Shown in pieces: positions 26,969-35,714 of a DNA stretch of 64,000 nt. Position numbers and translations under genes: made by a program. Numbering within the stretch: the stretch's first letter is position 1; the number at the start of each line of letters is the position of its first letter. The notes below the pieces were generated by a model, which searched no databases, was not told where the DNA came from, and saw only the letters and a list, made by a program, of their open reading frames with translations. Source of the DNA: an uncultured Candidatus Thioglobus sp. (GTDB taxonomy: Bacteria; Pseudomonadota; Gammaproteobacteria; PS1; Thioglobaceae); NCBI GenBank assembly GCA_910595805.1, contig CAJVCK010000003.1, forward strand, positions 1 through 64,000, read 5' to 3'.

Positions 26969-27160
26969 CTAAGGCATTACCATATTTACAACAGCAATCA
27001 CCATTACAATAAAACCAACTGTCATGATTAAGCCAACAATAATGTAAGGCCATGGGCCTTGTTTTTCTGTTCGCTCAAAATCCTTAATCAAGTCTTCCCT
27101 CTTTCCGACACCAATCATAGCTGATGTTACAGCTTTAAATACTTGACCTAATCCTTTCAT
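26969..27160 (-). CDS. DUF2970 small membrane protein
   Basis: A 63-residue protein with an amphipathic start (FKAVTSAMIGVGKREDLIKDF) and one C-terminal membrane helix (about 38-60, PYIIVGLIMTVGFIVMVIAV). This layout and the charged KREDLIKDFER segment match DUF2970, small proteins often found in proteobacterial cytochrome oxidase clusters. It follows ctaB by 10 bases on the minus strand and converges with the SCO gene with 5 bases between. Function unknown. Confidence 0.75.
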   Translation of the reverse strand: MKGLGQVFKAVTSAMIGVGKREDLIKDFERTEKQGPWPYIIVGLIMTVGFIVMVIAVVNMVMP

Positions 27161-27170
27161 AATTTTGTCC

Positions 27171-28052
27171 TTATAAGGTAATTAACCAATAATGGTCAAC
27201 TAACAATGCAACAAATAATAACATTAAATAGTTAACTGAGAACATAAATGTTCGCCAAGCAATTTTATTGTCATCCGGATTTCTGTATATTTTGATTGAA
27301 TACCCCAAAAACATGAAACCTAGAATCAGGGCTGCAGCAAGATAAATTAAGCCTGACATGCCTGACAAATAAGGCAACAGTGTTACCAACAACAACAACA
27401 CGGTATAAAGTAATATTTGCATGCGTGTATAGGCTAGACCATGCGTTACTGGCAACATTGGCACATCTACTTTTTTGTATTCTTCCACACGATAAATTGC
27501 CAAAGCCCAAAAATGTGGTGGCGTCCAAATAAACACAATTAAAAATAAAAGTAGCGCATATTCAATACCTTGAGTACCAGTAATAGCCGTCCAACCAAGT
27601 ACTGGTGGTGCAGCGCCGGCAGCACCACCAATCACAATGTTTTGTGGTGTAGCACGCTTGAGATACATAGTATAGATTACCGCATAGCCAATGAGTGAGA
27701 TGAAAGTGAGCACCATGGTGATAGTATTAACAAACAGCTGCAAAACCCCCAAACCAACCACGCCCAAAAATACACCCCAAACTAGGGCCTGATTGCGACT
27801 GACTTTGCCTTGTGGCAAAGGGCGCTGATCTGTGCGTGACATTTGAATATCGATTTGCTCATCAACCACATGATTAAACACTGCTGCTGAAGCTGAAGCC
27901 ATAGAAATACCAATTGATGCTGCTACCACTAACGTTATGTCTGGTAAATATGGTGCAGGAACCGCTAAAAACATGCCAACAACAGCTGTTAATAGAATAA
28001 GTGCTACCACTTTAAGTTTACACAAGCCTAACAAATCACTTAATGAGGGCAT
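27171..28052 (-). CDS. ctaB: Protohaem IX farnesyltransferase (haem O synthase)
   Basis: A 293-residue UbiA-superfamily membrane enzyme converting haem B to haem O, the precursor of haem A. The prenyl-diphosphate/Mg motif NHVVDEQIDIQMSRTDQRPL (about 60-80), the cytoplasmic-loop TPQNIVIGGAAGAAPPVLGW and the second Asp-rich region WTPPHFWALAIYRVEEYKKVDVPMLP, split over the loop, are present. About eight helices, normal length. Works with CtaA (25.2 kb). Co-directional with the 177-residue SCO-like gene upstream (12 bases), so assembly genes are grouped. Confidence 0.95.
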   Translation of the reverse strand: MPSLSDLLGLCKLKVVALILLTAVVGMFLAVPAPYLPDITLVVAASIGISMASASAAVFNHVVDEQIDIQMSRTDQRPLPQGKVSRNQALVWGVFLGVVGLGVLQLFVNTITMVLTFISLIGYAVIYTMYLKRATPQNIVIGGAAGAAPPVLGWTAITGTQGIEYALLLFLIVFIWTPPHFWALAIYRVEEYKKVDVPMLPVTHGLAYTRMQILLYTVLLLLVTLLPYLSGMSGLIYLAAALILGFMFLGYSIKIYRNPDDNKIAWRTFMFSVNYLMLLFVALLVDHYWLITL

Positions 28053-28064
28053 ATAATTCTCCGC

Positions 28065-28598
28065 TTAACCAATACGTGAATACTTAAACAAACGATCTAA
28101 ATCTTTAATAACACGCTTAATACTTAGATCTTGTGGGTTGTAATGCAACATTACATTGCCAAGCGGATCAATCAAGAATAAAGAATCGTTAGGAAACTTT
28201 CTCAATTGTTGAGAAAGCGTTTCACTTGGCGTGGCAACTAGCACACCATGTTCTTTAAAATCCGTCACATTATCAACCAGCAACATTCTTTGAATACGGC
28301 GCATGTCTTCATTCATTAAAATACGAATGGTTTTCATGTTTTTTAATACATCAATGCAGCGTTCGTCGCAATTATTAGTAACATAAGTCAACGTCCATAA
28401 ACCTTGCAAACCACCCTTGGTGTCTTTGGAAAAGATTACATCTTGTTTCTCTGTAGTAATAACAGGATTAACAAACTCCCCATAGTTAACTGTATTTTTA
28501 GTGAACGCAGTAGGGTTCCAGTAGAAAAAAGCCGTACCAAGTGCAATTGGCAAAATAAAAGTCGCCAGCAATACCCATAATTCTTTTTTAGAATTCAT
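28065..28598 (-). CDS. SCO-like/thioredoxin-fold membrane protein of the oxidase assembly cluster
   Basis: A 177-residue protein with one N-terminal membrane helix (about 8-26) and a periplasmic thioredoxin-like domain. The segment LQGLWTLTYVTNNCDERC holds a CxxxC pair in the position of the SCO copper motif, and the later VLVATPSETLSQQL and LFLIDPLGNVMLHYNP mirror SCO strands. The His ligand of true SCO is not in its usual place. Similar proteins occur between surf1 and ctaA in Pseudomonas-type cox clusters. A role in copper or thiol chemistry of oxidase maturation is inferred from context. Confidence 0.75.
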   Translation of the reverse strand: MNSKKELWVLLATFILPIALGTAFFYWNPTAFTKNTVNYGEFVNPVITTEKQDVIFSKDTKGGLQGLWTLTYVTNNCDERCIDVLKNMKTIRILMNEDMRRIQRMLLVDNVTDFKEHGVLVATPSETLSQQLRKFPNDSLFLIDPLGNVMLHYNPQDLSIKRVIKDLDRLFKYSRIG

Positions 28599-28662
28599 AA
28601 AAAACCTTTTTTCAAAGCGCGTAATGATACGCTTAAGCTGTTAAAAAATCAATCTAAGGCCT

Positions 28663-29436
28663 CTAAAGCCTAACCTCTATACCTTCTTTTTGCATGGCAA
28701 GTTTAGCTTCGGTCACTGTGTATTCGCCAAAATGAAAGATACTAGCCGCTAGCACTGCGTCGGCACCGCCCTTTAACACACCTTCAGATAAATGTTCCAA
28801 GTTGCCCACACCGCCTGAGGCAATCACCGGTACATTTACAGCAGTAGCAACTGCTTTCGTAAGCTCTAAATCAAAACCAGTTTTAACGCCATCACAATCC
28901 ATCGAAGTTAACAACACTTCTCCGGCACCATATTCACCTTCGGTCATTTTAACCGCCCATTGGACAGCATCAATACCGGTTGGCTTGCGCCCACCATGAG
29001 TAAAGATTTCCCACTTTGGCGGCTTGTCTGAAACTTTTTTAGCGTCGATGGCAATTACAATACATTGTGAGCCAAACTTCGCGCTAAGTTCGTTAATTAA
29101 ATCTTGGTTAAAAATAGCAGCCGAATTTACCGCAACCTTATCAGCCCCTGCATTTAACATAATGCGGACATCTTCAGATTTTCGAATACCGCCACCAACG
29201 GTTAATGGGATAAAAACTTGCTCAGCAATACTTTCTACCATATGTACGGTGGTATCACGCCCTTCATGTGAGGCGGTAATATCTAAAAAAGTAATTTCGT
29301 CAGCACCTTCGAGATCATAACGCTTGGCAACCTCAACCGGATCGCCAGCATCTTTAATGTCAACAAACTGCACACCTTTAACGACACGACCATCGCGCAC
29401 ATCGAGACAAGGAATAATTCTTTTGGCTAAACTCAT
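28663..29436 (-). CDS. hisF: Imidazole glycerol phosphate synthase, cyclase subunit HisF
   Basis: A 257-residue beta/alpha-barrel subunit that makes imidazole glycerol phosphate and AICAR from PRFAR with ammonia from HisH. The start is the ATG at 29436 giving [20 protein letters not shown], matching family length; an in-frame upstream extension of 22 codons is not conserved. The catalytic Asp12 in CLDVRDG and the second Asp in VIAIDAKK are present, as are the phosphate loops [12 protein letters not shown] and [13 protein letters not shown]. No other his genes lie nearby, so the his pathway is scattered. Divergent from uppS. Confidence 0.96.
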   Translation of the reverse strand: MSLAKRIIPCLDVRDGRVVKGVQFVDIKDAGDPVEVAKRYDLEGADEITFLDITASHEGRDTTVHMVESIAEQVFIPLTVGGGIRKSEDVRIMLNAGADKVAVNSAAIFNQDLINELSAKFGSQCIVIAIDAKKVSDKPPKWEIFTHGGRKPTGIDAVQWAVKMTEGEYGAGEVLLTSMDCDGVKTGFDLELTKAVATAVNVPVIASGGVGNLEHLSEGVLKGGADAVLAASIFHFGEYTVTEAKLAMQKEGIEVRL

Positions 29437-29477
29437 AAGCGCTAATTTTACCGTAGTAGGTATAATCTGTGAGAAAT

Positions 29478-30191
29478 ATGAATATTCCAAAACACATTGC
29501 AATTATTATGGACGGCAACGGCCGTTGGGCATCGAAACGATTCTTGCCTCGCATCCAAGGTCATAAAAAAGGTGTTAAGGCAGTACGTGAGGCAGTAAAA
29601 AATTGTGGAAAATTGGGCGTTAAAACACTGACTTTATTCGCCTTTAGCAGTGAAAATAAAAACCGCTCAACCGAGGAAGTGTCTTTGTTGTTTACATTGT
29701 TTTTAAGCGTATTAAAACAAGAAACCAACAAACTTAATAAACACAATGTCAAACTCAAAATTATTGGTGATATGGGTTTATTCTCACAAGAAGTACAACA
29801 AACGGCTATCGACGCACAAACGCTGCTGGCTAATAACACAGGCTTAACGCTGGTCATTGCTGCTAACTATGGTGGTCAATGGGACATTGCACAAGCCGCT
29901 CATCAAATTGCTAAGCGCGCAGCCAACAACGAGATTAACGCTGACGATATCAACATCGATACTTTTTCTAAATACTTATGCTTGGCAGACCAGCCGAAAG
30001 TTGATTTATTAATTCGTACCAGTGGCGAACTTAGAATTAGCAACTTCTTACTGTGGGACGTTGCCTATAGTGAGTTGTATTTTACCGATACCTTGTGGCC
30101 GGACTTTAACTCGGCAGAGCTTGATAAAGCCATTGAGAATTTTAACCATCGAGATCGTCGCTTCGGCGCACGTAAAGACAAAGCATGTTAA
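29478..30191 (+). CDS. uppS: Undecaprenyl diphosphate synthase
   Basis: A 237-residue cis-prenyltransferase making the C55 lipid carrier for peptidoglycan and other polymers. Motifs: [13 protein letters not shown] with the catalytic Asp, [32 protein letters not shown], and the C-terminal [30 protein letters not shown], split over strand and loop. The ATG at 29478 is chosen; a GTG three codons upstream (29469) is equally in frame. TATAAT (29461-29466) lies just before, so the leader would be very short. First gene of uppS-cdsA-dxr-M23 with overlapping starts. Confidence 0.96.
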   Translation: MNIPKHIAIIMDGNGRWASKRFLPRIQGHKKGVKAVREAVKNCGKLGVKTLTLFAFSSENKNRSTEEVSLLFTLFLSVLKQETNKLNKHNVKLKIIGDMGLFSQEVQQTAIDAQTLLANNTGLTLVIAANYGGQWDIAQAAHQIAKRAANNEINADDINIDTFSKYLCLADQPKVDLLIRTSGELRISNFLLWDVAYSELYFTDTLWPDFNSAELDKAIENFNHRDRRFGARKDKAC

Positions 30192-31000
30192 CTGGAACGG
30201 CGCAAAGAATTCTAACCGCATTAGTATTAGCGCCTTTGTTTATTTGGGCAATATTTTCTTTAACCACGCTTTATTTTTCTTATTTGTTATTGGCCTTTGT
30301 TGTGCTCGGCGCTTGGGAGTTTTCACGACTAATTAAAATCACTCAGCCTACCAACAGGGTTTTATTGACGCTATTTATTGTTGGCTGTACTTTGGTTGCA
30401 AACAACCACGCACAAAACCCAGACAACTTATACATCCTGCTTTATGTTTCTGCTCTTTGGTGGGGGTTGAATTTATTTTGGGTGGTGAGCTACCCTAACC
30501 ACACACAAACTTGGTTTGGCTCTGGCATTGTTCGATCAATGAGTGGCGTACTATTGTTAGCACCTATGTGGGTTTCTCTGATCAGCTTGCACGCAAAAGG
30601 TGACGAATATTTTTTACTATTAATGCTACTTATTTGGGGGGCAGATTCAGGCGCTTATTTTGTGGGCAGGAAGTTCGGCAAGCGCAAGCTTGCACCTAAA
30701 GTCAGCCCTGGAAAATCTATCGAGGGAGTATTGGGTGGTATTGGTTTTGCCTTGGTTGTAATGCTTGCTTTTTTACAATCACAAGATGTCGCTAGTGAGC
30801 AATATTTTGGTTATTTACTGTTAACGATTGTTGTTGCTAGTGTTTCTGTTTTAGGCGATTTATTCGAAAGCTTGTTTAAGCGCGAGTCTGGCATGAAAGA
30901 CAGTGGACAGATTTTGCCTGGACATGGTGGTGTACTAGACCGCATTGACTCACTAACAGCAGCAGCGCCGTTTTTTCTGTTAGGCTTAAACCTGTTATGA
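30185..31000 (+). CDS. cdsA: Phosphatidate cytidylyltransferase
   Basis: A 271-residue multi-pass inner-membrane enzyme making CDP-diacylglycerol for phospholipid synthesis. The signature near the C-terminus, DLFESLFKRESGMKDSGQIL followed by PGHGGVLDRIDSL, is complete, and the middle carries WGADSGAYFVGRKFGKRKLAPKVSPGKS in pieces. About seven to eight helices. The ATG overlaps the uppS stop by 7 bases and its own stop overlaps dxr by 4, so the set is translationally coupled. Confidence 0.95.
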   Translation: MLTGTAQRILTALVLAPLFIWAIFSLTTLYFSYLLLAFVVLGAWEFSRLIKITQPTNRVLLTLFIVGCTLVANNHAQNPDNLYILLYVSALWWGLNLFWVVSYPNHTQTWFGSGIVRSMSGVLLLAPMWVSLISLHAKGDEYFLLLMLLIWGADSGAYFVGRKFGKRKLAPKVSPGKSIEGVLGGIGFALVVMLAFLQSQDVASEQYFGYLLLTIVVASVSVLGDLFESLFKRESGMKDSGQILPGHGGVLDRIDSLTAAAPFFLLGLNLL

Positions 31001-32148
31001 AGAATATAACTCTTTTAGGTGCTACTGGGTCTATTGGTAAAAGTACTTTATCTGTGGTTGACCAGCATAACGATAAATTTAATATATTCGCCCTTAGTGC
31101 TAACACCAATTGGGAAGCAATGCTCGAATTATGCCACCAATATCAGCCAAACTACGTCGTAATGACAAACGAAAAAGCAGCTGATAAACTACAAGCAACC
31201 CTTATTAATGACACTCAGGTACTTAGTGGCGAACAGGCTTTGTGTTATATTGCTGCACACCAACAAACTGATTATGTCATGGCTGCCATTGTTGGTGCGG
31301 CCGGTATGGCATCTGCCTTGGCAGCAGCTAAAGCTGGAAAACGTATTATGCTAGCTAACAAAGAGTCGTTAGTATTGGCTGGTAATATCTTCATGGATGC
31401 AGTGAAAAATTCTGGCGCAGAACTCATTCCAGTTGATTCAGAGCATAGTGCAATTTTTCAGTGCCTACAGGGTGGACGATCAGGGCTTAGAAAAATACAG
31501 CTCACTGCCAGTGGCGGGCCGTTTTTACACACACCAATTGTCGAGCTTGGCGCCATAACGCCTGACCAAGCTTGTGCCCATCCAAACTGGAGCATGGGTC
31601 GTAAAATTTCAGTAGATTCTGCCACTATGATGAACAAAGGCTTAGAAGTAATTGAGGCTCACTATTTGTTTAATCTAGAGCCTGAAAAAATTGACGTGGT
31701 GATGCACCCACAAAGCATTGTACATTCCTCAGTATATTTTGATGATGGCTCAACCTTATCACAGCTAGGAAACCCCGATATGCGTAGCGTGATTTCCTAT
31801 GCAATGGCGTACCCCAATCGAATTAGCGCTGGTGTAGAGGCACTTGATTTGGCCAATAATTCACCACTAGAGTTTTACACTCCTAATTTAGAAAAATTTT
31901 CTTGTTTAAGACTGGCATTTGATGCACTCAAACAAGGAGGTAGCGCGATGGGAACCATTAACGCTGCTAACGAAATTGCCGTGGATGCGTTTTTAAGTCA
32001 AAAAATTACATTTTTAGCTATTCCGAAGATTATCGAACAAACATTAGAGCAAGCTAATCACGCTGTATTTAGCTCTTTGGAAGAGATTATTGCAAACGAC
32101 AAAGCTGCGCGAAAAATTGCATCACAAATAGTTATGCAGCATGTTTAA
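30997..32148 (+). CDS. dxr: 1-deoxy-D-xylulose 5-phosphate reductoisomerase
   Basis: A 383-residue NADPH enzyme, the second step of the MEP isoprenoid pathway. N-terminal LLGATGSIGKSTLSVV is the NADPH fold. Active-site elements are LANKESLVLAG, PVDSEHSAIFQCLQGG and AHPNWSMGRKISVDSATMMN with the metal Asp/Glu residues. Slightly shorter than E. coli (398) but no domain is missing. It provides precursors that uppS, in the same operon, elongates. The 3' end overlaps the M23 peptidase start by 8 bases. Confidence 0.96.
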   Translation: MKNITLLGATGSIGKSTLSVVDQHNDKFNIFALSANTNWEAMLELCHQYQPNYVVMTNEKAADKLQATLINDTQVLSGEQALCYIAAHQQTDYVMAAIVGAAGMASALAAAKAGKRIMLANKESLVLAGNIFMDAVKNSGAELIPVDSEHSAIFQCLQGGRSGLRKIQLTASGGPFLHTPIVELGAITPDQACAHPNWSMGRKISVDSATMMNKGLEVIEAHYLFNLEPEKIDVVMHPQSIVHSSVYFDDGSTLSQLGNPDMRSVISYAMAYPNRISAGVEALDLANNSPLEFYTPNLEKFSCLRLAFDALKQGGSAMGTINAANEIAVDAFLSQKITFLAIPKIIEQTLEQANHAVFSSLEEIIANDKAARKIASQIVMQHV

Positions 32149-32980
32149 ACGAATATTACTAATATTGACCTTATTATTATCTAGTGGCCATGCATTTGCA
32201 TACGATAATAGCGCACCCAACTATTCTACTATCACTATCACTCGCTCATTAAATTATGACGCGCAAAAAGCCAACATCAGTCCAATAGTTGTTAACACTA
32301 TTGTGCGTGTTTTTTCATGGCGAATTGACTTTAACCGCGACCTACAAAAAGGTGATCGATTTATTATTGTTGGCAGTAAAAAAACAAACCCTGATGCAAT
32401 TGTTTATCTAGGCGCAAAAAAAAGCATTGCTGTTTTTTCTTATACTGACAAGCATGGTCGTACCGGCTATTACGATATTAATGGAAAATCACTCTATCCA
32501 AGCTTTTTAAGAGCCCCTTTAAAATATAAACGAATTAGCTCTAAATTTCAAAAAAGACGCTTTCATCCGGTTTTAAAAACTTGGAGACCTCATAGAGCTG
32601 TTGATTATGCTGCAAAAACAGGAACACCTGTTTATTCTGTTGCTAGTGGTGTTATTCAGCATCGAAAAAAAATGGGTGCCCTAGGTAATGTTGTCTACAT
32701 TAAGCATGGAAGCAACTATGTAACCGTATACGCTCACCTGTCTAAATTTGCTCGCGGACTTAGGGCTTCTAGTAAAGTAAGAAAAGGACAAATTATCGGC
32801 TATGTGGGGTCAACTGGCCGCTCAACTGGACCACACCTGCATTATGAATTACGCTATAAAGGCGTAAGGAAAGATCCGTTAACACATTCTTTGCCAAAAC
32901 AAAAAAAAGTAGCACATTCAGACTTCTGGCGTTTTAAAAATCGGGCTAATAAAATTTTAAATGCCCTGAATAGCTACTGA
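32141..32980 (+). CDS. Secreted M23 (LytM) family peptidase
   Basis: A 279-residue secreted protein with a signal peptide (1-20, ends HAFA) and a C-terminal M23 metallopeptidase domain (about 130-245). Zinc ligands are complete: His151 and Asp155 in HRAVDYA and His234 in PHLHYEL, with the glycine-rich GTPVYSVASG and VGSTGRSTGPH between, so the enzyme should be active against peptidoglycan cross-links. The N-terminal half (about 28-125) resembles the OapA/peptidase-type beta domain. It takes the position after dxr where many gammaproteobacteria carry rseP. Its stop overlaps the convergent Sel1-like gene by 7 bases. Confidence 0.88.
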   Translation: MFKRILLILTLLLSSGHAFAYDNSAPNYSTITITRSLNYDAQKANISPIVVNTIVRVFSWRIDFNRDLQKGDRFIIVGSKKTNPDAIVYLGAKKSIAVFSYTDKHGRTGYYDINGKSLYPSFLRAPLKYKRISSKFQKRRFHPVLKTWRPHRAVDYAAKTGTPVYSVASGVIQHRKKMGALGNVVYIKHGSNYVTVYAHLSKFARGLRASSKVRKGQIIGYVGSTGRSTGPHLHYELRYKGVRKDPLTHSLPKQKKVAHSDFWRFKNRANKILNALNSY

Positions 32981-33585
32981 TTGCTTAACCAGTGTTTCCA
33001 GCTATCTGGCCTAAGTATTTTCCAGTGGCCACTGTTGACTCGTTGATCTTGGTATCTTTTTGCCCCTTTAATATTCTTTAATATTGCAAAAGCCAAAAGC
33101 TCGCCGATACGCTGAGTTTTCTTGGTGCCTGGCACCAAGGATTCGTTTCTAATTACGGCCGCAATAAACGCTGATTGTGCATTGCCATGAGCTTCAAAAG
33201 ATTCTTCAAACAAATTTAACGCTAAAAACTCATTTTTAACAAAGCCGTTATTACCATCAAGCAAATACAGCCCATAATCATAAAGCGCAGGATCGTAGCT
33301 TTGCCTTACTAACTTTATCAATATTTCGTTAGCGCCGCGCTCATGTGGCGGATACCCCATCAATGCACTTCCTTGGCGTACTTGTTTTGATGATTCATAC
33401 AACGCGTCTAAATCGTTCAAATCTAAAGCACCCTTAAGCAATAAAGACTGGCCTCGCATTACAATATCACGAGAGCCGATTTCACTGCCTATTTGAATTA
33501 AACGAAGAGCGCCATCAGAAAGTGGTGAAGCCACCGAAAGTTGGGCTGTTAACAGGGTGCTAATTAGGAAAACTTTTGACATCAT
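32974..33585 (-). CDS. Secreted protein with Sel1-like repeats
   Basis: A 203-residue protein with a short signal peptide (about 1-19, ends SVAS) followed by helical repeats. The segment DPALYDYGLYLLDGN then EFLALNLFEESFEAHGNAQSAF is a Sel1/TPR-like helix pair, and an earlier stretch (LSDGALRLIQIGSEIGSRDI, LLKGALDLNDLDALYESS) looks similarly solenoid-like. No catalytic motif is seen; such proteins usually mediate protein contacts in the periplasm. It is monocistronic, convergent with the M23 peptidase and divergent from purC. Precise function unknown. Confidence 0.7.
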   Translation of the reverse strand: MMSKVFLISTLLTAQLSVASPLSDGALRLIQIGSEIGSRDIVMRGQSLLLKGALDLNDLDALYESSKQVRQGSALMGYPPHERGANEILIKLVRQSYDPALYDYGLYLLDGNNGFVKNEFLALNLFEESFEAHGNAQSAFIAAVIRNESLVPGTKKTQRIGELLAFAILKNIKGAKRYQDQRVNSGHWKILRPDSWKHWLSNQ

Positions 33586-33694
33586 ACTATGATAAGTATT
33601 TTACCATAGATGGACATTATCACGTCTGACATTCGTATTTTCAATGCTCAGATTAAGGTTAAAATAACGCTAGATTTTTTAACTAAAAATACCC

Positions 33695-34573
33695 TTGAAA
33701 ACACTATTCGAGACCTCGCTTAGCCTACCCTTAATCCAAAAAGGAAAAGTTCGCGATATTTATGATATTGACGACAAGCGTATGCTGATTGTCACTACGG
33801 ACCGCCTTAGTGCTTTTGATGTTGTTTTTGATACGCCAATCAGTCAAAAAGGTGTGGTGCTCACCAATGTGGCTAATTTTTGGTTTAATAAAACCGAACA
33901 CATTATTCCTAATCATTTGACTCATGAATCACTAAAGGACGCTCTAAACACTAAAGAAGCTGCACAAGTTGAAGGTCGCGCCATCATTGTAAAAAAACTT
34001 AAGCCATTAGCGGTAGAAGCGATTGTTCGGGGCTATATTATTGGCTCTGGTTGGAAAGACTACCAAAATACAGGCGGCATCTGTGGTGCCACTTTGCCCA
34101 ATAATTTACAACTGGCTGAAAAGTTACCCGAAGTACTTTACACGCCCTCTAGCAAGGCCGCTGTTGGTGAACACGACGAAAACATTGATTTTAATGAGAC
34201 TGTAGCTATATTGGGTGAAGATATGGCTCAACAAGTAAAACGGGCCAGCTTAGCACTCTATCAGTTTGCAGCTGATTATGCATTATCACGTGGGATTATT
34301 ATTGCTGACACCAAGTTTGAATTTGGTCTTGATGAAAACAACCAGCTAACCCTAATGGACGAAGTGCTTACACCAGACTCTTCACGATTTTGGTCAAAAG
34401 CAGACTACCAAGTTGGCATTAGCCCAAAAAGTTTTGATAAGCAAATTGTACGCGACTATTTAGAGACACTAGATTGGGACAAAGCTCCGCCTGCACCCAA
34501 ATTGCCTGAGCATATAATTGAAAAAACAACCAACAAGTACTTAGAAGTACAAGCCCTGTTAACCCAAGCTTAA
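33695..34573 (+). CDS. purC: Phosphoribosylaminoimidazole-succinocarboxamide synthase
   Basis: A 292-residue SAICAR synthase of the longer (yeast-like, about 300-residue) class rather than the 237-residue E. coli type. Motifs: KGKVRDIYDIDDKRMLIVTTDRLSAFD at the N-terminus, VEAIVRGYIIGSGWKDY, and the C-terminal IIADTKFEFGLDE and MDEVLTPDSSRFW. No in-frame ATG or GTG lies before the conserved KVRD segment, so the start is taken as TTG at 33695; it gives the usual family N-terminus (xTLFETSL). The weak start may keep expression low. Confidence 0.95.
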   Translation: MKTLFETSLSLPLIQKGKVRDIYDIDDKRMLIVTTDRLSAFDVVFDTPISQKGVVLTNVANFWFNKTEHIIPNHLTHESLKDALNTKEAAQVEGRAIIVKKLKPLAVEAIVRGYIIGSGWKDYQNTGGICGATLPNNLQLAEKLPEVLYTPSSKAAVGEHDENIDFNETVAILGEDMAQQVKRASLALYQFAADYALSRGIIIADTKFEFGLDENNQLTLMDEVLTPDSSRFWSKADYQVGISPKSFDKQIVRDYLETLDWDKAPPAPKLPEHIIEKTTNKYLEVQALLTQA

Positions 34574-34577
34574 TCTG

Positions 34578-35378
34578 ATGCAGTTAAGCGGACTCATTAG
34601 CAAAATGCACACCAGTCTTAATATGGGTACAGCGCAATACCAACTACCAATTGGCGATAAATTGCTCAATATGAACGACTTGATTGGCGAGCCGATACAG
34701 TTAGAATTCAATGGTCAAATTAATTGTTCTAATTGTGGTAAGACTACCAATAAAAGCTATTCTCAAGGGTATTGTTACCCTTGCTGTCAAAAATTAGCCT
34801 GTTGTGATTTGTGTATCATGAAGCCTGAAAATTGTCATTATCACTTAGGCACTTGTCGAGAGCCTAACTGGGGGCTCGCCAACTGTTTTTCCCCACATGT
34901 AATTTATTTAGCTAATTCGTCAGGTGTCAAAGTGGGCATTACCCGAAAATCTAATATTCCCAGTCGATGGATTGACCAAGGCGCTGTGGGAGCACTACCG
35001 ATACTAGAGGTTGACACTCGTCTTAAGTCCGGACAAATTGAGGTTGCACTAAAAGAGTTTGTAAACGACAAAACCAATTGGCGCAAAATGCTTAAAAACG
35101 AAGTTGAAGAGGTTGACTTGGCACAAGTGTGTGACGAGCTATTACCTAAAGTTCAATTATTAGTTGATGAATTGGGTGCGAATACCTTGAATGACGAGGC
35201 TTTAGAAATTAATTACCCTGTGGTAGAATACCCAAGCAAAATTAGCTCACTAAATTTTGATAAAACACCGCTTATTTCAGGGGTGCTGCAAGGGATCAAG
35301 GGGCAGTATTTAATTTTAGATATGGGCGTACTAAATATTAGGAAGTTTGGCTCTTACAACATAACATTAACTTATTAG
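34578..35378 (+). CDS. DUF2797 zinc-ribbon protein
   Basis: A 266-residue DUF2797 protein. It has a Cys-rich region (about 49-93) with repeated pairs CSNC, CYPCCQKLACCDLC and CHYHLGTC that should hold zinc, followed by VIYLANSSGVKVGITRKSNIPSRWIDQGA in pieces (about 110-137). This conserved segment recalls the Y-x(n)-KVGIT-R pattern of GIY-YIG nucleases, but the catalytic Glu cannot be assigned by eye. Function is unknown in the family; nucleic-acid binding is plausible. It starts 4 bases after purC and is followed by an FKBP gene 9 bases later. Confidence 0.85.
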   Translation: MQLSGLISKMHTSLNMGTAQYQLPIGDKLLNMNDLIGEPIQLEFNGQINCSNCGKTTNKSYSQGYCYPCCQKLACCDLCIMKPENCHYHLGTCREPNWGLANCFSPHVIYLANSSGVKVGITRKSNIPSRWIDQGAVGALPILEVDTRLKSGQIEVALKEFVNDKTNWRKMLKNEVEEVDLAQVCDELLPKVQLLVDELGANTLNDEALEINYPVVEYPSKISSLNFDKTPLISGVLQGIKGQYLILDMGVLNIRKFGSYNITLTY

Positions 35379-35387
35379 GAGAACACT

Positions 35388-35714
35388 ATGGCAGAACTCA
35401 TTATTGAAGAATTAGCGCTTGGCGAAGGGGCTGCGTGCAAAGCGGGTGACCATGTTTCTATGCACTATACTGGCTGGCTAACGAATGGCAAAAAATTTGA
35501 CTCAAGTGTTGATCGCAATGACCCATTTAATTTTCAACTGGGCGTTGGGCAAGTAATCCCTGGTTGGGATCAGGGTGTTGAGGGGATGCAAGTTGGCGGC
35601 AAGCGCAAACTAACCATTCCATCAAAACTGGCTTACGGTGAAATGGGTGCGGGCAGCATCATTCCGCCAAGCGCAACTTTAGTGTTTGATGTAGAATTAC
35701 TAGCAATTAAATAA
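35388..35714 (+). CDS. FKBP-type peptidyl-prolyl cis-trans isomerase
   Basis: A 108-residue single-domain FKBP without signal peptide, so probably cytoplasmic. The whole fold is visible: [59 protein letters not shown] and the final [10 protein letters not shown]. Active-site aromatic residues (Tyr, Phe, Trp, Tyr) are kept, so isomerase activity is expected. An AGGAG ribosome site lies 7 bases before its ATG, and its stop is followed directly by the alaC ATG. Confidence 0.94.
   Translation: MAELIIEELALGEGAACKAGDHVSMHYTGWLTNGKKFDSSVDRNDPFNFQLGVGQVIPGWDQGVEGMQVGGKRKLTIPSKLAYGEMGAGSIIPPSATLVFDVELLAIK

Noticed and set aside
28663..29502. Longer start for hisF (22 extra codons)
   Set aside because: The extension is outside family length and crosses the divergent uppS promoter region; [13 protein letters not shown] is the canonical beginning.
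33661..33700. purC as a truncated gene because it lacks an ATG
   Set aside because: A TTG start gives the full conserved N-terminus (MKTLFETSL) and normal family length, so the gene is intact.
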